Below are positions 12,007-13,800 of a DNA stretch of 13,800 bases, piece after piece. The stretch is taken from assembly GCA_031548545.1 (NCBI GenBank), contig JAVBQY010000005.1, forward strand, positions 1-13,800. Reading direction: 5' to 3'. A model generated the notes under the pieces. It worked only from the letters and a program-made list of their open reading frames with translations. It had not been told where the DNA came from and made no database searches. A program made the position numbers and the translations under genes. The DNA comes from UBA932 sp031548545 (GTDB lineage Bacteria > Bacteroidota > Bacteroidia > Bacteroidales > UBA932). How positions within the stretch are numbered: the first letter of the stretch is position 1; every line of letters begins with the position of its first letter.

Positions 12007-13800
12007 ATGAAAGCTATTCGATGTATACTATTAATAGTCCTGTTCAGTACAGGAATTTCATACGCAGCCCGGGCCTGTGACTATTGCGCCGGCACAGCCA
12101 ATAACTTATTGTCGCCTGTGGCAAACTCCTTACCCCGGCTTATACCACCGGCCTGCCCGGTCATCTTTGACTCCGGCACGTTGAGTATCCCCGACGCCGG
12201 CGGTGAGGTTTTTTTAGCGGTCGCCTCCTTTTCCGCCTACCGTTGTAACTCCTGCAACCAATACAATGATGCCGGAACCTGTCATAATCCTAATTGTTCT
12301 CAAGGTGTTATAAGTCTGAGAGCCCTGCCTCTATTCCCTACCTTATTGACCTTGAATGACTTGCCACTGTTTATGACCGTCTATTACGACGATACCACTG
12401 TCACTTACCGGAGCGATGTGCAGAACGCAAGGATCATTTTGGAACTTTCTTCCAACCTCCCCTCCTCCGGTTATCTGCGGTTTACCTTTAGCGGCTTCTC
12501 CAAACCTGTACCGGATATCCAATACCCTTTTATAAAAAGCGCCACAGCCTTAACGCCCGGGTCCATACAACTGAGCGGAGATGAAATCATATGCCGGCGT
12601 TCTGCCCCGGGGCCCATTCTCAGCCTTAGTCCTGCCGGTGGCGGCAACGGCACCTATACCTACCAATGGCAAAAGACTTTTGATCCGGATCTGATAGCGG
12701 AAGTCGATGAAAACGGGAATGTTGTCCATCCGGAAATTCCTACCCCCGGAGATGCGGGAATTATCTGGCAGGATATCCCAGGCGCCGGCTCCACCACTTA
12801 TCAACCCAGCCTGTTGATAGATACGGCTTGTTTCCGCCGTAAAGTAAGCAGCGGTTTGGAAACGGCCTATACCAACCCCGTACGCATTCTGCCTGTCAAA
12901 ACCTGTGTGAGTCCGTTAACCCCTGGCGCTATTGCTTTAGGGGCGCCCATGTCCGACTGCGCATCCTTGCTTTGTATTAACAACCAAACCTTACCCACCG
13001 GCGCTTATTGGAACTTTAACTATTACTGGGAGAAAAAAGACCCGGTCACTGACATTGTAGTCAATTTAGGGACCGGCGCTTCATCTTATTGCACCCAGGT
13101 TTATACCCTGGCTCCCTCTGCCTACCTCCGGCGTGTGGTTACCAGCGGCGAATATTCCGCCGCTACCGACTGGTTATATATAGAAGTGCCGGAAACCACT
13201 TTGGAACCCGGGCAGATAGTGTATTCCGGCGACCGGCGAATCCCGGAATACGCACGCCTTGGCATATTGTCTCTCACAGGCCCCCTTGGCGGTAACTGTG
13301 TTTATACCTACCAGTGGCAATGGCAGGATGCTACGGGCTATACGGAAAATATCCCCGGCGCCACCTCCTCTTCTTACCAGCCGCCTGCTCTCACCAAAAG
13401 CACCTCTTTCCGCTGCCGGGTGCAGAGCGGTAACCAAGGCGCTTATACGGAATGGATAACTTTCAGCATTGAGCGGGGTCCCCTTGAATTGGCGTATTAT
13501 ACCACCCATCCGGGACTTAACTACATTGTAAACTGTACGCCGCAGGAGCCGGTAAAATATTTGTACGAGTTGCCTAAAACAGACCAACAACGTGTATCCG
13601 TGGTACAATACTATGACGGCTTGGGTCGCCTCATTCAAACGGTACAACCACTGCAAACGCCACAAGGCCAAGACCTGCTGAGCGCTGTCAGTTATGATGC
13701 TTACGGCCGTGAAAGTAAACGTCATCTTCCGGTCACGCGCTCAGGCAATGACGGCAAGTATGTCTCTCCAAACGATTATGCCGCAGCGGCCAATAGCCTT
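12007..13800 (+). CDS. Secreted Ig-module plus DUF6443/RHS protein, 5' part only
   Basis: The frame is open for 598 codons from the ATG at 12007 to the window end, so the C-terminus is missing. MKAIRCILLIVLFSTGISYA is a signal peptide. A Cys-rich stretch follows (CDYC at 24-27, then CNSCNQYNDAGTCHNPNC near 79-96). Three Ig-like modules occupy ~182-298, 304-397 and 399-487. From about residue 505 the sequence turns into the DUF6443 start of Bacteroidota RHS proteins: QYYDGLGRLIQTVQPLQTPQ, then SYDAYGRESKRHLPV. The RHS core and any variable toxin end should lie beyond the window. The start is ten bases after the stop of the SpvB-like gene, so cotranscription is likely. The DNA is visibly GC-richer, especially at third codon positions. 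Confidence 0.85.
   Translation, partial: MKAIRCILLIVLFSTGISYAARACDYCAGTANNLLSPVANSLPRLIPPACPVIFDSGTLSIPDAGGEVFLAVASFSAYRCNSCNQYNDAGTCHNPNCSQGVISLRALPLFPTLLTLNDLPLFMTVYYDDTTVTYRSDVQNARIILELSSNLPSSGYLRFTFSGFSKPVPDIQYPFIKSATALTPGSIQLSGDEIICRRSAPGPILSLSPAGGGNGTYTYQWQKTFDPDLIAEVDENGNVVHPEIPTPGDAGIIWQDIPGAGSTTYQPSLLIDTACFRRKVSSGLETAYTNPVRILPVKTCVSPLTPGAIALGAPMSDCASLLCINNQTLPTGAYWNFNYYWEKKDPVTDIVVNLGTGASSYCTQVYTLAPSAYLRRVVTSGEYSAATDWLYIEVPETTLEPGQIVYSGDRRIPEYARLGILSLTGPLGGNCVYTYQWQWQDATGYTENIPGATSSSYQPPALTKSTSFRCRVQSGNQGAYTEWITFSIERGPLELAYYTTHPGLNYIVNCTPQEPVKYLYELPKTDQQRVSVVQYYDGLGRLIQTVQPLQTPQGQDLLSAVSYDAYGRESKRHLPVTRSGNDGKYVSPNDYAAAANSL
12550..13467 (+). other. Three tandem Ig-like modules within the DUF6443 protein
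   Basis: Each module opens with L-x-PG-x-I (LTPGSI, LTPGAI, LEPGQI). Modules 1 and 3 then share YTYQWQ, a W- or N-led IPGA segment (DIPGAGSTTYQP, NIPGATSSSYQP) and FRRKVSSG or FRCRVQSG. Module 2 is more divergent (NYYWEKK, LRRVVTSG). Module lengths are about 117, 94 and 89 residues. Such modules commonly act as spacers or adhesive stalks in surface proteins. Confidence 0.65.

Noticed and set aside
13174..13725. Minus-strand frame of 183 residues and plus-strand frames at 13089 and 13259
   Set aside because: They overlap the continuous Ig/DUF6443 reading frame, which has a signal peptide and recognisable domains.

Overview
The window looks like a chromosomal segment of a Bacteroidota bacterium. 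Four things point there. Several promoters match the phylum's TTG-N18/19-TAnnTTTG consensus. Shine-Dalgarno sequences are almost absent, with tsf the clear exception. The gene order rplM-rpsI-rpsB-tsf is typical. The right end carries paired YD/RHS proteins of the SpvB-like and DUF6443 kind common in this phylum. I cannot fix the genus. EF-Ts (278 aa) is shorter than the roughly 330 aa I recall for Bacteroides, so genus Bacteroides is unlikely.

Left edge (1-955): the N-terminus of a secreted protein on the minus strand, preceded by an eight-copy degenerate 8-bp repeat. Then comes about 680 bp without convincing ORFs but full of inverted repeats. On the minus strand this block has a good promoter (856-885), a long near-perfect hairpin (731-802) followed by a T tract, and a second hairpin with a 14-bp stem ending in seven Ts (425-501). 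I read it as one or two unrecognised small RNAs, or a structured mobile-element remnant.

Housekeeping block (956-7564): a YjdJ-like GNAT and a YjdI-like 4Fe-4S protein (+) converge on a small outer-membrane beta-barrel gene (-), sharing a CTAA stop overlap. Next, on the minus strand, is the ribosomal operon rplM-rpsI-rpsB-tsf. It has a structured rpsB leader, a strong rpsB-tsf intergenic hairpin and a terminator. A divergent promoter pair, with both -33 elements in the arms of a palindrome, separates it from lemA and two TPM-domain genes (+). A deoxynucleoside kinase gene with a possible promoter of its own follows.

Right part (7630-13800): a surface-directed lipoprotein with an Ig-like segment and a C39-like cysteine peptidase fold, then two large secreted proteins ten bases apart. 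The first (1012 aa) is an SpvB/RHS-type shell protein ending in a single clear YD repeat. The second, cut by the window edge, has three Ig-like modules and then a DUF6443/RHS start. The pair may form a two-polypeptide RHS shell, and the peptidase may act with it; both are inferences from domain order and proximity.
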